A DNA stretch of 64,000 nucleotides. Source: Eleusine coracana subsp. coracana. Taxonomy: Eukaryota; Streptophyta; Magnoliopsida; Poales; Poaceae. Within the stretch, counting starts at the first letter, position 1. Each line of letters begins with the position of its first letter. This document shows positions 1 through 12,556 of the stretch, piece by piece. Both the position numbers and the translations under genes were made by a program. The stretch spans positions 48,085,882 through 48,149,881 of the forward strand of contig CM064430.1 of the NCBI GenBank assembly GCA_032690845.1, in the 5' to 3' direction. The notes beneath the pieces are model-generated. The model did not search any database. It was not told the origin of the DNA and worked only from the letters and a program-made list of their open reading frames with translations.

Positions 1-3000
1 CTTGTGCCCTTTTCTTCCTTCAATCCAAATCCTTAAAGCCCGCTGAATCATAATCGCACATTTTCTCATCTGCACAAATCTATGCCTATCTATTATGAAA
101 ACAAAGTATCTGTTATCGCTACCTGAAAAGAAATGGACACCAAGAATGTAATAGGTGCAAATTAATGCATAAATCGTTTGAAGCTGATAGGATAATGTAC
201 CATGTGCTTCCCAGGGAGCAGATGCAGTAGTTACACAACTGCTATTTCTTTTCATGATAACAGCTGACCATGCCCTCATGGCGCCTTGTAAAATAAATAT
301 TGCCTTCTTATGATTACAGAATTTATTCCTTGCAACCATACACCTGGCCTGAGCCTGTATAATAGTTGCAGCCCAATCTAGGAAAAAAGAAGAAGAAAAT
401 GAATATCAGTAGACTGCAGAAAATTCTTGTGTTATGAACATATGTAGATATGGTTAAATGAGCCATGGAATTCACATAATGGTTCTAACATCTATGTATG
501 GTTGTGGAGTATAATTGTGTAATATTGTGCAAAATTCTTTTTATCAGCAAAAAATTGCAACCGAAAGAAGAGACAAACCTTGGCTGGTACATGGACCATC
601 TTCACTTTCTGTCTGAAGGGATATATACTTAATATCATTTTTTCCTTGTGACCTATGTCTTGTAGAAATCTTCCTCACCGGGCTTTGGCAATGAATCCTT
701 GTATTGATCAAGTTCTTTAGCTGACCCTATACAGATAGAAGAAGAAGATTCATGCATTCTGAACAGACTTTAACACAAGGTGGGGGATTTTGAGAGTGGT
801 GAAACAAATATTACCAATCTTTTTTCATTTGTCAGATGTGAATATAAGAATGCAAGCAAAAGTATTGCACTCCTTTCATCAAATATTACATCATCAGCAA
901 GGATACCACTACCTGGAATGTCCTGCATATTGAATTAAAAAAAAAGGACAGTTTGAGGAACAGACTACTCCTTGTTGTGCAAACAAACAAATAAAGCACT
1001 ACCTGAAGAAAGTCTGCTAGCACTTCCATCCTGCTGTAGAGATCAGTACTAGTATCAAGTCCATGACCAGTGAACAATTTCTTTTGACACCCAGTTAGTG
1101 TTTCCTAACAATAACAACCAGCAGAAAATATGAGCTCACAGGAATCAAAGTGACACTTGTTGTACATAAATGTACATAAAGAAGGTGTAATTACAGTACA
1201 AATAAAACATGGTGAAGAAGTTTAGAACCTTGAGAGGAAAAGCATCAATGTTCAAATAAAAGTTGATGATGCAGCTCAGTCCACTCTTGTCTACTTGAGA
1301 TGTACTTTGTAAACTCATGCCATATTTTGAGCATACCACCTGTAAAAGAACAAATTAAAAAGAAACACATAGCAATTAGGCAAGTAAATGCAGGACTGCA
1401 AGGTTAATAGCACACTTGTTGAAAATAGCATTCTCAAAAGGGTTCCAACTCAACTCATGACAAATGAATTAAATGCTAACATGAAATCAAGTATGATCTT
1501 GAAGCTTGTAACATAGTGAGACAGTGAACCCCATCTCCATATAGCTTCTTAAGTTTACAGGAACATGAAAAATCCCAGCTCGGGTGTTTTATTTTGTTAG
1601 GAAGGGAGCAACAAGTGGAACAGACATACTACAAAAACAGGACAATTAGAAATGTATATTTATGGACAGTTTCTTTTCCCTTTTTTATTTTAATTTGATA
1701 ACATATCATGGACAGTCTTGAAACCAGGCTTATAAACTGAACAGTGTTCTTTTCAATAGTATAAGATAGCTCTTTCAACTTCCCCTTTAGTCATAAGGGG
1801 TATAAACTGAACAGTGTTTTTTTTTTCACTGGCATAAGACAGTTCTTTACAACTTCCCCTTCAGTCATAGTGGTATTCACCTGACACTGACACAGGATAC
1901 TACAATGATACAATTAGTAAAGTAGGGAAATTACCTGTGAACTCATAATCGAATGAAGAACTATAGAATAATTACCTGAACCCAATCATAAAGCAAGGAA
2001 ATGTGAGACTTGTTCTCAGGCATAAGTTGTTCCTGATATAAAAGAAAGAGACCCCTCATAAAAAAGCAAAGGCCAAAAATATCCGTTCAAACTAATAAAC
2101 AAAGAACAAAACATATATAATAGCTTAAATCAATGAATTTTTGGTCAATTTCTTGTGCAACATAAAATCACTCACCATTACAGGTACTTGTATCCTGGCT
2201 AATTCACGAGCTAGTAAAGTTTTATTTGCTAACAATGGTATCTGCTGAACAAAAGATCACAAGAGTTAATGAATGGAATGTCAATTATTCTGGAGCATGA
2301 TAACTTATTGTCCAACGAATTCATCTGAATAATTAAATGATAGCATTGCCTCGATAAAATCATTCTTATCAGAACGTTATATATTTCTAACATAATTTAC
2401 TCATATATTGATGAAAAGACTAAAATGCACAAATAGCCAAAAACATTTCAAGCTTCTATAATCTATAACAAGTAAAACTTGTCAGGCATTATATAAATTG
2501 TGAAGGCTGTACTACTTGAAATTTTAGCAAATTCCTAGTGTAATTGTAACAAGTACACCGAGTAAAATTCAATTAACAAACATTAATCTAGAATCCCAGA
2601 TCTTTAAGAGACACAATTTTCTTTTTTGAGAATTAAGAGAAACAAGGTTGGAACATAATAACAGATAACTTCTACTGGAGTATGGAAATCCTTTAGTAAG
2701 TTTATATTGAACATATGACCTGCATATGGATGAATGTGTTCCACAGCAATGAGAGAATAAGCTCTTTATCCCCAGTAGTAATGTCATCAGCAGAAATCGT
2801 GAGCCCATCAGGATCAGATAAAGGAACCCCAGCTTGCTTTATAGTTTGTATAGCCAAGGTGCAATTATGCAACTTCTTCTTATGTCTGTCTGATGGAGTA
2901 ATCACTTTCTGAAACAAAGAACGCCACTGTAAATGAAATGGCAATAGCATTGAACTGATTCCTAGCAAACCTCAAATTGCGTACCAGAATAATTGATGCA

Positions 3001-4930
3001 TCAGAGAGGAGCAGCTGAACAACTCTACAAAGAATTATACCATCTTGGAGATCCTCAAATATACTCCTTACAGTGAAATCATACTCTGATAGAGCAGGCT
3101 GGTAGAGAAGAAAATAAGAAAATTCCACCAAAAGTAAGGCGCGCGCACAGACGCACAAAAAGGTTCAGCATAGTAACACAGAAAAGTAAGAAACCAAGTA
3201 CCTGTTGATAACTCAACTTATATCCCATAGTTGTGAGATGCATCACAAGGTCACCTTCTCCATGCATGGACTCTCCCAACGACTCTATAATTCAATAACC
3301 AGTCAAAGAAGAGAATAGCTATTAGAGCAGAAAACATGGATCTTCACAAAGGAAGATAGTATAAATCTGATCAATTTTACTATATTATATTACCTTGAAT
3401 GATTTGTCTACTAGATTTTATTTGGTCTTGTTGACCAAACAACAGCGGTGAACCACCATCAAGGCCATCGATTCCTCTTTCAAGAGGTAGAGCACTTTCT
3501 ATTTTTGCTCTATCTAATGCAGCAACAAGAAGAAAAATTCTTTTCAGAAGGATATTGCTCAATGCTTCACTATAATCCTGTTTATGAAGCCCTCCCACCA
3601 CTTTCTTGTGAGCAAAAGATTTTTCTGGTATGATATGAGCAAAAATCTGCTTCTCTAGAATAAGCTTCAGAAATGGAACCTCCTTGTCCCGTTTCCCTGA
3701 TCCATTTTGCAGCAACGAATCACCCCCAAGGATAATATGCAAGCCAATCCTCAGCCACTCTGGATTGTAACACATGAAAATTCTTGTAGCTTTTTCCTTC
3801 AGCCTGAGATCGTTAATAAGAGGGCAATGCGCTTTCATCTTCAGCCTACCCTCATCAATGTTCTGATAATTAAAAACAAGACATGTTATAGCATCAATGT
3901 AGTGCTGTACTACTGTGCAATGCAGGCTGAAAAATAACGCTTAAGATAATCTAAGTATATATTATAAAAAATGAAAAACTAAATGAAAGTGCAGATAGCA
4001 ATCACATGTAAAATACCTTACCGACAACAAGTGTCCTTTCAGATAACGAGACGCATAACAACGAGTTGCTAGATCTATTACATTGCAGAGCATTACCGGT
4101 CCACTACAAGAAGATCAAGTTCAAAGTACGATGTCCAACTAATTAAGAACAATCGCCACAATACACAGCAGTTTGATGTTGTTTCATGGCAAATTAAAAT
4201 TGGGCAATTCCGTAGTTTCAAACATTTCCAAATCCTACCAATCCTAAATTAATGCGCCAAACATGTGAAATTTCAAATCCGTAGACTTCGGATCCCAGAA
4301 TTTCCTCACCTTGCAAATTTGGAACATCATAACCAACACCTCCTCGCACGCGTCCTTGCTCATGTACCGCCCCATCCTCTCCGTCACATCATCAAGGCTG
4401 CACGCCTCCCTCAGAGAATCCTTCAACGCGGCAGCCATCGCTGGCGTCATAGCCTTCCTCCTTTCCCAGGCGCGATCACCGTCGCGGCGCCTCTTCGGGC
4501 TGCGCCCGCGCGCTCGGTCCCCATCGAGAGAGTCGCGCTTACCAGCGGCGCGGGGCTGGGCGGCGGTGGCGGAAGCAGCAGACCCAGTGGCTGGGGAGCA
4601 GCCGCAGGCGGCGGGGTCGCGGAGGAGGAGGGAGAGCCATGACGAGGCGGACGCGGCGAAGGTGCGGAGGGCGCGCTCGCGGCCGGACTCGGCACGGCGG
4701 GCGGAGCGCGACTGGTCGACCTCGAGCGCGCGGAGGCGGCGGTCGAGAGGCGTGGGTCTCGGGGCACCGGATCGGGCGGCGGCGGTCATCCCGCGGCGGA
4801 GCGGCGTCGGAGTGGGGCCCTGGAGCGGGGTTTGGAAGGGGGTGGAGGCGGCGGGCTTGCGGCTAGGTCTCGGGGTGCGGAGGTTGGAGAGGTCGCGGAA
4901 GGGAGAGGCGGCGGGGTCGCGGTGGCTCAT
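1..4930 (-). CDS. ASPM: Abnormal spindle-like (ASPM) protein, 5' part of gene, runs off the window
   Basis: Thirteen exons join in frame (778 codons visible): 4310-4930, 3394-3862, 3202-3284, 2985-3098, 2720-2908, 2176-2241, 1976-2032, 1229-1339, 1003-1104, 815-922, 579-726, 201-377 and <1-89, all with GT-AG borders. The start is the ATG at 4930. The order is a basic, Pro/Ser/Arg-rich N-terminus (about residues 1-170), a conserved segment with IDEGRLKMKAHCP and YNPEWLRIGLHII, a calponin-homology region (about 280-640, with QDGIILCRVVQLL and LILSLLWNTF), then IQ motifs beginning at AATIIQAQARCMVARNKF and CAIMIQRALRIW. This is the ASPM/Asp architecture: a microtubule-associated protein of spindle poles that binds calmodulin through IQ repeats. 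The remaining IQ repeats and the stop lie outside the window. Family assignment is firm. Exon borders are by eye, and the junction between the first two exons is least certain because of a possible extra exon at 4022-4103. Confidence 0.9.
4022..4103 (-). other. Possible 82-nt cassette exon in ASPM intron 1
   Basis: The segment has a good donor (gtaag) and a pyrimidine-rich acceptor ending in tag. It carries an open stretch reading GPVMLCNVIDLATRCYASR. Exon 1 ends in phase 0 and the next conserved exon begins in phase 0 (CK then NIDEGR), so skipping this segment restores the ASPM frame, while including 82 nt would shift it. It may be intron sequence or a frame-shifting alternative exon. Confidence 0.3.
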
Positions 4931-5396
4931 GGCGGCCGGCGAGGGAAGGTCTAGAAGGGTCTGGAAGGTTTGGGAGGAGCGGGGGTTCGAACGGAGGACG
5001 GGAGGAGATGTGGGAGTGGTTGCTGGGGACGGGGAATTCGGCTATCGAGCGCGAAGTTATGGGTGGAGGCCGAACGGTCGGATTTCGATTTTTGAAACAC
5101 ACGCCGCCTGTGCTACTGTGTAGGAGAGGAGATAGGGGCGGTGCTAAAATCTAAATGGTAGGCCCTGTGGGCCGCAGCCCACAATAAGATTTGGCGTGGG
5201 CCGCGTGATTGACGGTTCAACGAAGATTGTGGCGACGCCGACGTGGATGCGGTGGTAGAGCTTCTTGTCCGTACTCGGTACGGTGCCCTCGCACCAGCTT
5301 CGGCGGCACCAGTTCCAAGCGTACCGCTACAAGAAGATCTACCAATAACCGTAGCGATGGACTGGAAGCTGCGATAGCGATACGACATTGCTACTA
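4931..5396. other. ASPM 5' flank / promoter side, no gene seen
   Basis: GC-rich upstream region of the ASPM start. Long open frames here are GC artefacts without recognisable domains. No second gene is supported. Confidence 0.4.
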
Positions 5397-5740
5397 GGGT
5401 GTGTTTGTTTATTGAGTCTAAATTTTAGTAAGTTTATATTAATTATTAAAATGCTACATATAATTATTAAATATATATTAAATATAAAATTAATTATAGA
5501 GTTGAATGTATATTAACATGATAAATTTATTAAATTTAATTAAGTTATTATTAAAAAATATTTACTGTAGCATCATATTATTTAATTATGATCTAATTAG
5601 TTTTAATAAATTTATCTTATCCTTCAGAGGAAGAGTTATAGACTAAGTTTTATCAATAATCTATATTTAATACTCCTAATTAGTATCATAATATTTAATA
5701 AGACAAATCTAAAAATCAGAGAGGTGAAAGCGAACACACA
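5397..5740. mobile_element. AT-rich MITE, family 1 copy A
   Basis: Starts GGGTGTGTTTGTTT and ends near CGAACACAC. The interior carries the family signature ATTTACTGTAGCATCATATT and TTTAATAAATTTATCTTAT. Three relatives lie at about 21255-21598, 23575-23855 and 38390-38678. It is non-coding. Superfamily is uncertain because no clear target-site duplication was seen. Confidence 0.65.
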
Positions 5741-6291
5741 ACACGCTCCCGCACCACTCTACGGCGGACGTGTGCCAGGCTGACGCGCGCGCGAACCTTT
5801 CCGCGACCACGACGACGTGACCCTGCCCCTGATTCTTGCCGCGTGTACAGAGATACAATCCGACGCTCACATATATCCGACCGACGTAGTGCTCGGTTCG
5901 GCTCCTAGGCGATGCATGCCAACAGCTCGGCCCCATCACAGTCGCAGCTCGGAGCTCTGTCGACCGCTCGCCGCCGTGCTCTTTTTTATTAACCTCTCCG
6001 GTTCCACCTTCCGCCACTTGATTTTCCATTGGATGTTGAGGCGGTTGCTTCTCATCGAGGAAGGGGCGCAGCAATGGCCGGTCATCCGGACAATCACCCA
6101 GCCCAGCGAGCCCACATTACACTTTCTCGTTCCTTCTTCTCATTAGTTCTTGCTTGCTTTTTTTTTTGTGGATAGCTTGCTTGATCAACCTATGCTGCAT
6201 CGAATGTGCATTACCAATGAAGCCCTGAAGATTGACTAGCCTTTGCCGGTGAAATTTAAGTCAAGATATTCAGTCATGCCGTGGGTATTTA

Positions 6292-6961
6292 GATCCTGTT
6301 TGGTAGGGCTTTTGTTGTGTCAGTTTCGGCTATGGCTATGACTTTCTTCAAAAATCAGTTGTGTTGGTTGTGGTTGTATCTGAAATCGTTTGGTAAAACA
6401 GTTTTTTTTGTGGCTTCTCAAATAGTTTCTTCTGCAACTTTTGTTACAGTTTCATGGAAAAAAGAGACAAATGTCTATATTACCCATAGATATATGAATG
6501 CACTGTATACATACATTTTTTATATCATAATAGAAATTTGACTTTGATCATTAATTATAATATATAAGTTTTTTGCAAAAAGAAATACTCGCAATTATAG
6601 TATATAAATTAATAAAGTATTTTGTTATAAAAGTGCTCTAGATTGGTGATGAGTTGAAGCCGATGATTATTATTATTGAATTCCACGGTATTGTACACTG
6701 GATCAGGGAGACATAGACAACTCCTACAGTACCGGAGTCGCGGCCACGTCATGCCTTTTGTTAAAGGGCATCGGATGTTTTGGTGGGGACCATCGGGGAG
6801 AAGCGGGCGAAGCTAGCCATCAGGTGCTCTCGGCTTCTGTCCAGTTTTGCACCTGGCTCCACCCGTTTTTCACGGAAGAGGTATTATAGAAGCATTGCGT
6901 TTGGTAATTTTTGACAAAAGCACTATGAGGAGCCGGAGCAAAAGCCCGGCCAAATAGGGCC
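6292..6961. mobile_element. Non-autonomous TIR element (MITE-like)
   Basis: The left end reads (G)ATCCTGTTTGGTAGGGCTTTT and the right end, reverse-complemented, reads GGCCCTATTTGGCCGGGCTTTT, giving imperfect terminal inverted repeats of about 22 bp. Flanks TTAG/TTAG could be the target duplication. No transposase reading frame is present. The element fills most of the spacer between ASPM and the small secreted-protein gene. Confidence 0.5.
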
Positions 6962-7789
6962 TTAGTGGAAACTGTTGGATTTTCAGTATATCTTTTGATT
7001 TCTGAATAAAAGTTATAAACGAATTTCTATTGATGTTGTTTTATTGGCCCCTTGTAGGCTTTAATTTTACAGTATAACACATCATAATCCTATTTACTTT
7101 ACTGTTCGTTTCAATCTACGTGGTTGACTAACAGAAAATCTCATGTTGACATGAGAGCTGCAGTGCCCTTTTTTTGAAAGGCAGCCTGCTTTCACATCTC
7201 ACTTTTTTCTACGAAACGAAAGATTGCAACATCCCTTGCTGGTTGATTTTTATGTTCCCTTTGTTCTACACAAGGGACGATGGCGGCAGCCTTCTTGTTG
7301 GACCCGGAGCCACATGGACATGAGCTGCGAGGGGCCAAGCCATAGACTATGCTAGGAGGCGAGTGACGAGAGATGCCGAGCAGGGCAATTGGGAGCCAAA
7401 CGATGCGAGTGTTGAATATTATTGGCGTCCACACGGCAATAATCGAGGGCAGGTCCGTACTGTGGTGTGGTTGCAATCCTGCCGCATAGAAAAATTTTCC
7501 ATGGAAAAGGCATGCTCAAGAATATGCGAAGTAACAAAGTTTTTTTTTAAAAAAAAATGAATAAACATCCGGCCTCTATAAAATGTACACAGCCTTCTGC
7601 CACTTGATTACTATATCACGGCCTCTACAAAGTGTACACCTCTACGAAGTAACGAAGTTGTAGTAGTTAATCTATCATATATTTAATTACTATATCATGA
7701 CGACCAGTACATTTTTTTGTATTGGTTGATCATCCGAGAGCTCAGTGTTTTTTCTGTCATCCATGCTATCTCTTGGAGGTTTAACGCTC
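6962..7789. other. Intergenic, no supported gene
   Basis: Short open frames at 7192-7560 on both strands show no domain, signal peptide or splice support. The rest is AT-rich spacer downstream of the Cys-rich protein gene. Confidence 0.3.
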
Positions 7790-8218
7790 CTACGGTTTGT
7801 TCTTGGTGGAACTGCAGGCAAGGCAGTTGGCCCTGCACTCCTTCCTTGTTGCATAGCACGTCTCGTTTGGCCACTCAGGTTCACAGCGGTAGACGTCCAT
7901 ACGGCCATACCCGACAACGTTCCGAGTCCTCCTGGTGCAAAGCACGAGTTCGCAGTCGTCCTTGATCTCATCACCCAGCGCTGCAGACTTCACCATCGTC
8001 GCAGAGTTGGTAAGGTCAATGCCAACCCCGAATAACTGAGGACGATCTGCGATGTTACAACTAACATTCAGATTCGCCTATAGATACTGTACTCTTGAGT
8101 AGTAAAGTTGGACAGGAAGACACGATGGCAATACACTCTTACATTGAGCAGGCGATATAGAGAGCGCGATGATGAGCCAGAGTAAGGCCATCAAGGACAC
8201 CATGTCGCTGCCCCTCAT
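7790..8218 (-). CDS. Small secreted cysteine-rich protein (110 aa), two exons
   Basis: Exon 1 at 8143-8218 and exon 2 at 7790-8046 join in phase 1 across a GT-AG intron of 96 nt. The first 25 residues form a clear signal peptide: a short start, then the hydrophobic run MALLWLIIALSI, then SPAQ. The mature part is about 85 residues with seven cysteines clustered in its second half (DDC, LVLC, YRC, NETC, KEC, ANC, LAC) and one N-glycosylation sequon (NET). The stop follows STKNKP. The gene stands alone between a TIR element and the first AAA-ATPase. I do not recognise the family with certainty. The spacing recalls MEG/ESF-like or other small apoplastic Cys-rich peptides of grasses, which is inference. 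Confidence 0.6.
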
Positions 8219-9193
8219 ATTGGATCGTATTTGCAAAGCAAGGCTCCTGCACACGACGACACAATTGGCTCATATTTGCATTCGTTTATATATGGGCGAG
8301 GATTAGATTATACACCATCTAATCTAGGTATACATCATACATGCATGGAAGGAGGCGTGGATATGCTTTAAACGTCAGCAACCTATACAAACACAAATTC
8401 CTATACGTAGGATTACGTGAATCATGGAGATTTTATATACTGGCCTTATCGAAAATTTACTACTACTGCAAAAGCTCGACATACACTTGCCACTGATTTG
8501 ATTTGGAAATAAATATAAAATGTCATTTGAGTAATGGAATGTTTGATTGGAAATAAATGTTGGCTTTAGCGTGTTTTGTCTTGTACCGTGTTGAACGAGT
8601 ATTGTTGTGCTGTGCACTTGTGGTTGAAAGAGAGAACACTTGCGGTTGTACGAGATTCGAAATCCTCTTGTGGTCTTGCGATCGAGTATCCGTTGTGTTG
8701 CGTCCAGATCAAATCCCTGGTACTGGAGATTCTACCTTTCCAACAAAGAAAAAATCCCTGGTACTGGACGGCTCACACTCACACCACGTTCGTGCATAGT
8801 ACACCCAGCGAGCACCTTTGGCGCTTCTTGTCCCCGGTCCGCCGCGGCGGTCAAGCACTGCATCAGGTGGAGTGGAGAACGCAGAGCCGCTGACGCCATC
8901 AGCATCTGCTTTCCCGCTGGCCAGCGGCAGCACGCCACAGCGCGCGCAGTATCAGAGAGAAGACGACGGAAGCCACGCCGCTTGCATTCTCCGGCCCCGG
9001 CCCCAAAGCTGTCAGATAAAGAAGGGGGTTGGCACCGTGCAGTCGCAGGCGACAGCTGCAATCCTCTCGCGCCCGAGCAAGAAAGAGGCTCTTCTCTTTT
9101 TTTGTTCACTCCTCTCTCTTTGTACTGCTGCTGATTGAGAGAAAGCTCCCGTCAACCCAAGACGCCAAGAAACACACCCCACCGGCAGCACCG
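8219..9193. other. Spacer and 5' region of AAA-ATPase gene A
   Basis: The first half is AT-rich without a gene. From about 8700 the GC content rises toward the AAA gene, and long frames there are shadows. A CT-rich leader (around 9090-9125) precedes the start codon. No definite TATA box was assigned. Confidence 0.3.
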
Positions 9194-10849
9194 ATGGCGA
9201 TGGACACCACGGCGGTGGAAGGCCGGCGTGCGATGGACGCGTACCGGAAGGCGCTGGCCACGGCGGCCTCGGCGGCGGCGTACGCGGTGATGGCGCGCAG
9301 CATGGCCCGCGAGCTTCTCCCCGAGGAGCTCCGCGCCGCGGCGCGCTGGGCGGCGTCGTCCGTGCGCGCCCGCCTCGGGTGGGGCGGAGGGGATGGCGAG
9401 CGGCGCACGCTGGTGGTCCGGAGCTCCGGCGGCGACGGCGCGCGCGAGGAGAACCTCCTCTTCGACGCGGCGCGGGAGTACCTGGCCTCGAAGCTGGACC
9501 CGGGCGCCATGCCCCGGCTCGGGCTCACGCTGGCCCGCACCAAGGACGCCGGCAGCGGGCGCGCGGGGTGGCGGACCCGCCTCTTCGTCGAGCCGGGGGA
9601 CTCCACCGTCGACGTCTTCGAGGGCGTCGAGTTCACCTGGACCTGCGTCGAGACCCCCCGCGGCGGCGGCGGGAAGAGCAAGGGCGGCGCCGGGAAGGGC
9701 GGCGGCGGCGAGGCGGGCGCGGGCGGGGACCTCGAGTTCCGTCTCGAGCTCAGCTTCGACGCGCGGCACGCGGCCACGGCCATGGACCGGTACGTGCCGC
9801 ACGTCATGGGCGCGGCAGAGGAGGCCGAGCAGCGGGATCGCCGGCTCAACATCTGCATGAACGAGGCAAGGCACTGGTACAGGATGAGCCACCACCACCC
9901 GGCCACGTTCGACACGCTCGCCATGGATCCGGACCTCAAAAAGTCCATAGTCGCCGACCTCGACCTCTTCACCACGAGGAGGGAACACTACCGCCGCATC
10001 GGCAAGGCGTGGAAGCGCGGGTACCTGCTCCACGGGCCGCCGGGGACGGGCAAGTCCAGCCTCGTCGCCGCCATGGCCAACCACCTACGGTACCACCTCT
10101 ACGACCTTGACCTCTCGCTCGTGCACTCCAACACCGAGCTGCAGTGGCTGCTGCTCTGCATGCCCAACAAATCCATCCTCGTCATCGAGGACATCGACTG
10201 CTGCTGCGACACCATGTCAAGAGAGGGTGAGACCAAGAAGAGCAACAAGCCGGTGTCGGCGGCACAGAACGAAGACGACGGCGGGGACGGGGACGCCGCT
10301 TCGTCCGACTCTTCTACCATGCACGCTGCCGCTCCAGCCAAACCAAAATCCATTGAAAACAAGGTACGTAAATCATTTGCCTTTCGTTCCAGCATTCAGA
10401 TCTCACGGATTAGATTCAGCATCAAAACTGCCAATGAACGGTCTGTGGTGATCATTTTGATGCCAACGAACGGTGTGTCGTGATCATTTCAGGTGACCCT
10501 GTCCGGGCTGCTCAACCTGATCGACGGGCTGTGGTCGACCAGCGGCGAGGAGCGGGTCATCGTCTTCACCACCAACTACAAGGACCGCCTCGACCCGGCG
10601 CTGCTCCGCCCCGGGCGCATGGACATGCACATCTACATGGGCTACTGCTGCTGGGAGGCCTTCAAGACGCTGGCCAAGAACTACTTCCTCCTCAACGACC
10701 ACGCGCTGTTCCCGGAGATACAGGAGCTGCTTGCAGAGGTGGAGGTGACGCCCGCCGAGGTGTCGGAGATGCTGCTGCGGAGCGACGACGCCGACATTGC
10801 GCTGCAGGGGCTCACGGAATTGCTCAAAGAGAAGAAGCAGGGGAAGTAA
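9194..10849 (+). CDS. AAA-ATPase, BCS1-like/ASD type, paralogue A (508 aa)
   Basis: Exons 9194-10363 (390 codons) and 10493-10849 (118 codons plus stop) join in phase 0. The ATG at 9194 is chosen because the paralogues start equivalently. An N-terminal hydrophobic stretch (about residues 20-40, ASAAAYAVMARSMARELLPEEL) is followed by the AAA-associated N-domain. Then come Walker A GPPGTGKS (281-288), Walker B ILVIEDID (328-335), a variable acidic linker carrying the intron, the sensor segment [20 protein letters not shown] and a C-terminal lid. These are membrane-anchored mitochondrial or ER AAA proteins linked in plants to stress and seed development; that role is family knowledge. A Gly/Lys-rich insert (GGGGKSKGGAGKGGGG) in the N-domain is peculiar to this copy. 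Gene B follows 2.6 kb downstream in the same orientation. Confidence 0.93.
10430..10492 (+). repeat. 32-bp tandem duplication at the 3' splice site of AAA gene A
   Basis: Two near-identical 32-bp units start at 10430 and 10462 (each with GAACGGT.TGT.GTGATCATTT). Only the second ends in the CAG used as acceptor; the first reads TTTTGAT at that place. Confidence 0.7.
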
Positions 10850-11655
10850 AACCAACCTGGATAAGTAGGAAAGCATTGAGGGAAATCTGTGAAATGGTTA
10901 TCGGTAGCGCGGAGAACTTCTTGCTTGCGTTGCTTGTTTTTGTTTCGCCATTGTCAGTTTGATGGTCACTTTGATGCTAGTCTGTAGCAGGATATTGATG
11001 ATGCATGGCATCAAAACACGCAGCTAACTCTACCTCTGTTTCATGATCGTTTTCTGGCAATGCATGTTATGGCCTTCTTCCATGCGAGGGAATTGAGGTG
11101 GTGTGCTGGTATTCTACATGATTTTGGGCATCATTTTATTTTGAGGGTTGCATGTATAGAAGTTCGTTAAACGCTAATTAACACTATGCAAATATGATGG
11201 TGTTTTTGGTGTTGAGTTGGGATATCTGCAGGAATGCCAGGCCCTGCATTCCCTGTACTGTGGTTTGCCACCTCAGTTCTAATTATTGTCATGCTTAAAA
11301 TGCATCGCTTTCAACTTCGATTGAACTTAAACCATTTTAAGAAAATATAATTAGTTTCTAGCCTCTGTATTACTTCACATGGTCTGATTCTTATTACTAA
11401 CTTTCTGATCGCCCAACTAATTTCAAAGCGAGAGGAAGTTATAAAAATAATCCTAGGAGAACAAAATCTATTATTGAATTTTTATCCATAACCGGTCAGC
11501 CCCTCCATAGCAATAATTTTCAATGATGAGCTGAAGTGCTGAACATATGAATCCTCTCTTTTATAGCTTTATGCACGTAGAAGTGTTTCAAACCGCAATA
11601 ATATGTTCCTCTAAAAAAACAACCTACATAAAAGAGTATATTTTATACTAAACTA
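10850..11655. other. 3' flank of AAA gene A, spacer
   Basis: AT-rich sequence with no supported gene. The first few hundred bases are the likely 3' UTR and terminator of paralogue A. Confidence 0.3.
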
Positions 11656-11885
11656 CTCCCTCCGTTCATATTTAGATGTTATTTTAGAGTTGAGTATAGA
11701 AAATAAGGAGAAATAAAAAGATGAGTATACTGAAAACGAGAAGGGGAGAGATAGAGATAAAGATATAGTGGGAAAAGGGAATATTATATTGGGAAGAGAG
11801 AAATGTGCATTGAGAAGCGAGAATGACATGTCATTATAGAAAAGTTGGAAACTTTAGAATGACATGTAAATATGAACGGAGGGAG
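11656..11885. mobile_element. Stowaway MITE, family 2 (230 bp)
   Basis: Ends are CTCCCTCCGTTCATATTTA on both sides in inverted orientation, flanked by TA on each side (11654-11655 and 11886-11887). The interior is purine-rich. A related copy in the opposite orientation lies at 59345-59574. Confidence 0.88.
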
Positions 11886-12238
11886 TAACTCATTTCTTTT
11901 CTATGAAACAATGAAAACTAGTTAATCATTTTGAACATGGCATGTAAATCTCTCATCCTATATTTTCTTTATCTAGACCAGTTAATAGACTAATCTAGAT
12001 GGGTTTAACCCGATTGCTGTATGAACTATCCACCAAACTACTTTAACATTTGTACTATCTTGTCAATTTCTTTTTTTTTAATTGTCGTTTGCTGAACAAG
12101 AGGAAAAGAAACTTCAGGAGAATTTATAATTTTAATATCAACTTACAAGAAAAAGGACGTTAAACCATTGATTATCTCTAGAGACGGAGCTTAGTGCTGA
12201 CCAGGCCAAGGTCCCCATGACTCTAAAAATTACACAAA

Positions 12239-12528
12239 GGGTGCGTTTGATAGCTTAGCTACCCGCAGCTATAGCCTCACTAGGCAAACTAGCCGCTGCT
12301 AGCTACGACAACTTGCTTGTGCTAATTATTTGGTTTGTTTAGGCGGTTACCAAGCCAGCGGCAGCTTTGTAGTCTCGGCTAGCCAAATCGGCTCTCCCTC
12401 AACAGCAAACTTTTTCTTGTCCCGTGAGGTGAAATAGCCAAGCAAAGTGAGAAATTTGTTAAGATTTCAAATAGCCATCCTAGCTTAGCAAGGCTAGAAC
12501 TTTTCTTACCGATGAACCAAACATACCC
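12239..12528. mobile_element. Small TIR element (MITE-like), about 290 bp
   Basis: Begins GGGTGCGTTTGATAGC and ends GAACCAAACATACCC, giving inverted ends of about 15 bp. The interior has repeated CTAGC motifs and no reading frame. Confidence 0.6.
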
Positions 12529-12556
12529 AAAAGTTCCTTGTTTCGGTTACTTAGTA

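Noticed and set aside
4101..4112. CACTACAAGAAG, resembling a CACTA terminus
   Set aside because: No partner end nearby; it coincides with the splice-site region in an ASPM intron.
4311..5123. 270-codon plus-strand frame opposite ASPM exon 1
   Set aside because: Antisense shadow of the GC-rich ASPM first exon; no domain and no splice or homology support.
9106..10084. Long minus-strand frames (289 and 310 codons) over AAA gene A
   Set aside because: Mirror frames of a GC-rich coding exon; the plus-strand protein has all AAA motifs.
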